A stretch of DNA of 10,400 bases from Inquilinus sp. (GTDB lineage: Bacteria > Pseudomonadota > Alphaproteobacteria > DSM-16000 > Inquilinaceae): the NCBI GenBank assembly GCA_013003675.1, contig JABDIP010000425.1, positions 1-10,400 on the forward strand, given 5' to 3'. The number at the start of each line of letters is the position of its first letter. The stretch's first letter is position 1. The notes below the pieces were generated by a model. That model saw only the letters and a program-made list of their open reading frames with translations, did not search any database and was not told where the DNA came from. Position numbers and translations under genes: made by a program. Positions 8,331-10,400 of this stretch are shown here, piece after piece.

Positions 8331-8459
8331 CCGAGACGGCGGTCACCTCGACCGGTCTGCCGCAGCGTTCGGCGAGCAGCGGCGCATGATCGCGCAACAG
8401 CCTGACGACGCCGGCACCGACGGTGCCGAGACCGGCAATGGCGACCTTGAGCGGCGGGC

Positions 8460-9683
<1,224 letters not shown>

Positions 9684-9735
9684 TCGCGGCCTCTTGCCGT
9701 TATGGACCGGGTCCGGTGCGGGGTCGCGTGGCTTC

Positions 9736-9757
9736 GCGCGCCGACCGACCGGCGCGC
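9736..9757. terminator. GC-rich 8-bp hairpin without T-tract, downstream of the OmpA-like gene
   Basis: GCGCGCCG pairs perfectly with CGGCGCGC around a 6-nt loop ACCGAC. It lies 21-42 nt beyond the OmpA-like stop on the - strand and upstream of the aminotransferase start. No T-run follows on either strand, so it would be an atypical terminator, or an element with another role. Confidence 0.3.
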
Positions 9758-9777
9758 CCGTTCTACCGCCGGACCGG

Positions 9778-10400
9778 TCAATAATCGAGGTAAATTAAGG
9801 CGCGGTCTTGATCGGCATCGCCATCGGTCGGGGTCTCGCCGGCATCCCCATGCACCCGGCCGGCCGGAACCCCCAGGAGAACGAGCGCCTCGCCGATGGT
9901 CGACGCGCGCCGCTGGGACAACGCCGCGCGATCGGTGCCGGCGGCAAAGGCGACCACCCGCACATCGCCGCCGATCGCCTGCCGCTCCGCCGCGACCTGA
10001 CGCAGCACGGCCAGGGTCGCATCGTCGAGATCGGATCTACCCGGCGGGAAATAGACCGTCGCCACCTGCACCGAAACACCGGCGCGGTCGACGCTGACCA
10101 GCCCGCTGGTTCCGGCCGGCGCCGGAGCGGCCGGCGGCGGTGCCGGCACGGCGATCGCCTCGTCGAGTTCGGGCAATGGCGACCCGGGCGGAATCGGCTC
10201 CGGCGGTGGCTCGCCGCGACTGGCCGGCCCGGCCGAGGCCCGGTCCGCCTCCAATTGGCGGCGGCGTTCGGCCAACTCCTCCCGCGTCGGCAGGTCGAGG
10301 GGACGGTCGGGGACGCCCGACAAACTCGGATAGGGCGGGATCGCCGGCTGCGGACGGGGCACCGTCGGTTCGATCTCGGCAGCATAGGGCGCGTCGATGG
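9778..10400 (-). CDS. OmpA-like C-terminal domain protein (partial, runs off the right edge)
   Basis: 206 codons visible before TGA; the frame stays open to the window end, so the N terminus and signal sequence are outside. The visible first half is proline-rich and low complexity (PAPPPAAPAPAG), with a charged stretch (REELAERRRQLEADRA) that may be a short helix; such linkers are common in periplasmic or outer-membrane proteins. The last 90 residues follow the OmpA peptidoglycan-binding pattern: VATVYFPPGRSDLDDATLAVL, VRVVAF, then TDRAALSQRRAS with the expected Asp and Arg, and an EALVLLGVP helix. The loop between that Asp and Arg is about 8 residues shorter than in E. coli OmpA and the usual GH-T/A-D is altered, so peptidoglycan binding is uncertain. 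A GTG at 10362 is an internal start candidate only. Confidence 0.75.
   Translation of the reverse strand, partial: IDAPYAAEIEPTVPRPQPAIPPYPSLSGVPDRPLDLPTREELAERRRQLEADRASAGPASRGEPPPEPIPPGSPLPELDEAIAVPAPPPAAPAPAGTSGLVSVDRAGVSVQVATVYFPPGRSDLDDATLAVLRQVAAERQAIGGDVRVVAFAAGTDRAALSQRRASTIGEALVLLGVPAGRVHGDAGETPTDGDADQDRALIYLDY

Overview
The window looks like chromosomal DNA of a high-GC alphaproteobacterium, probably Rhodospirillales-like. The evidence is the strong G/C bias at third codon positions, GTG starts, alphaproteobacterial protein sequences, and an aminotransferase - homoserine dehydrogenase - glpX - recJ order that I recall from this class. I saw no CRISPR array, insertion sequence, phage gene or integrase. 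Most of the window is core metabolism and repair, with a small accessory block at the left end.

Left end (1-1963). An exported amicyanin-like cupredoxin and an exported cytochrome P460-family c-type haem protein sit 18 nt apart on the + strand and look like one periplasmic redox operon. They are followed by a small possible four-cysteine zinc protein on +. A TetR-type repressor on the - strand converges on it.

Middle (1964-4577, all - strand). A small cysteine-based protein tyrosine phosphatase lies just upstream of the tetR gene and is probably co-transcribed with it. Then comes tRNA-Glu(TTC) with an encoded CCA end, lying 39 nt downstream of a complete recJ (ssDNA 5'-3' exonuclease). A 374-nt intergenic stretch with a local AT-rich patch and two perfect short dyads separates recJ from an MFS transporter on the + strand (4952-6163).

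Right (6209-9683, - strand). An aminotransferase of the AlaC type overlaps homoserine dehydrogenase (hom) by 4 nt (GTGA), and glpX (class II fructose-1,6-bisphosphatase) follows after 28 nt, so the three look like one operon. hom is broken in this sequence. About 20 conserved codons after the GRGAGAG segment are missing and the frame changes at a GC-rich hexamer repeat (7545-7560), so the C-terminal ACT domain is out of frame. This is either a real mutation or an assembly error, and it is the most notable observation here. The right edge holds the C-terminal part of an OmpA-like, proline-rich envelope protein that runs off the window.

I do not see a convincing undescribed system. The best leads are the broken hom, the cupredoxin/P460 pair with its cysteine-rich neighbour, and the MFS gene placed between glpX and recJ.
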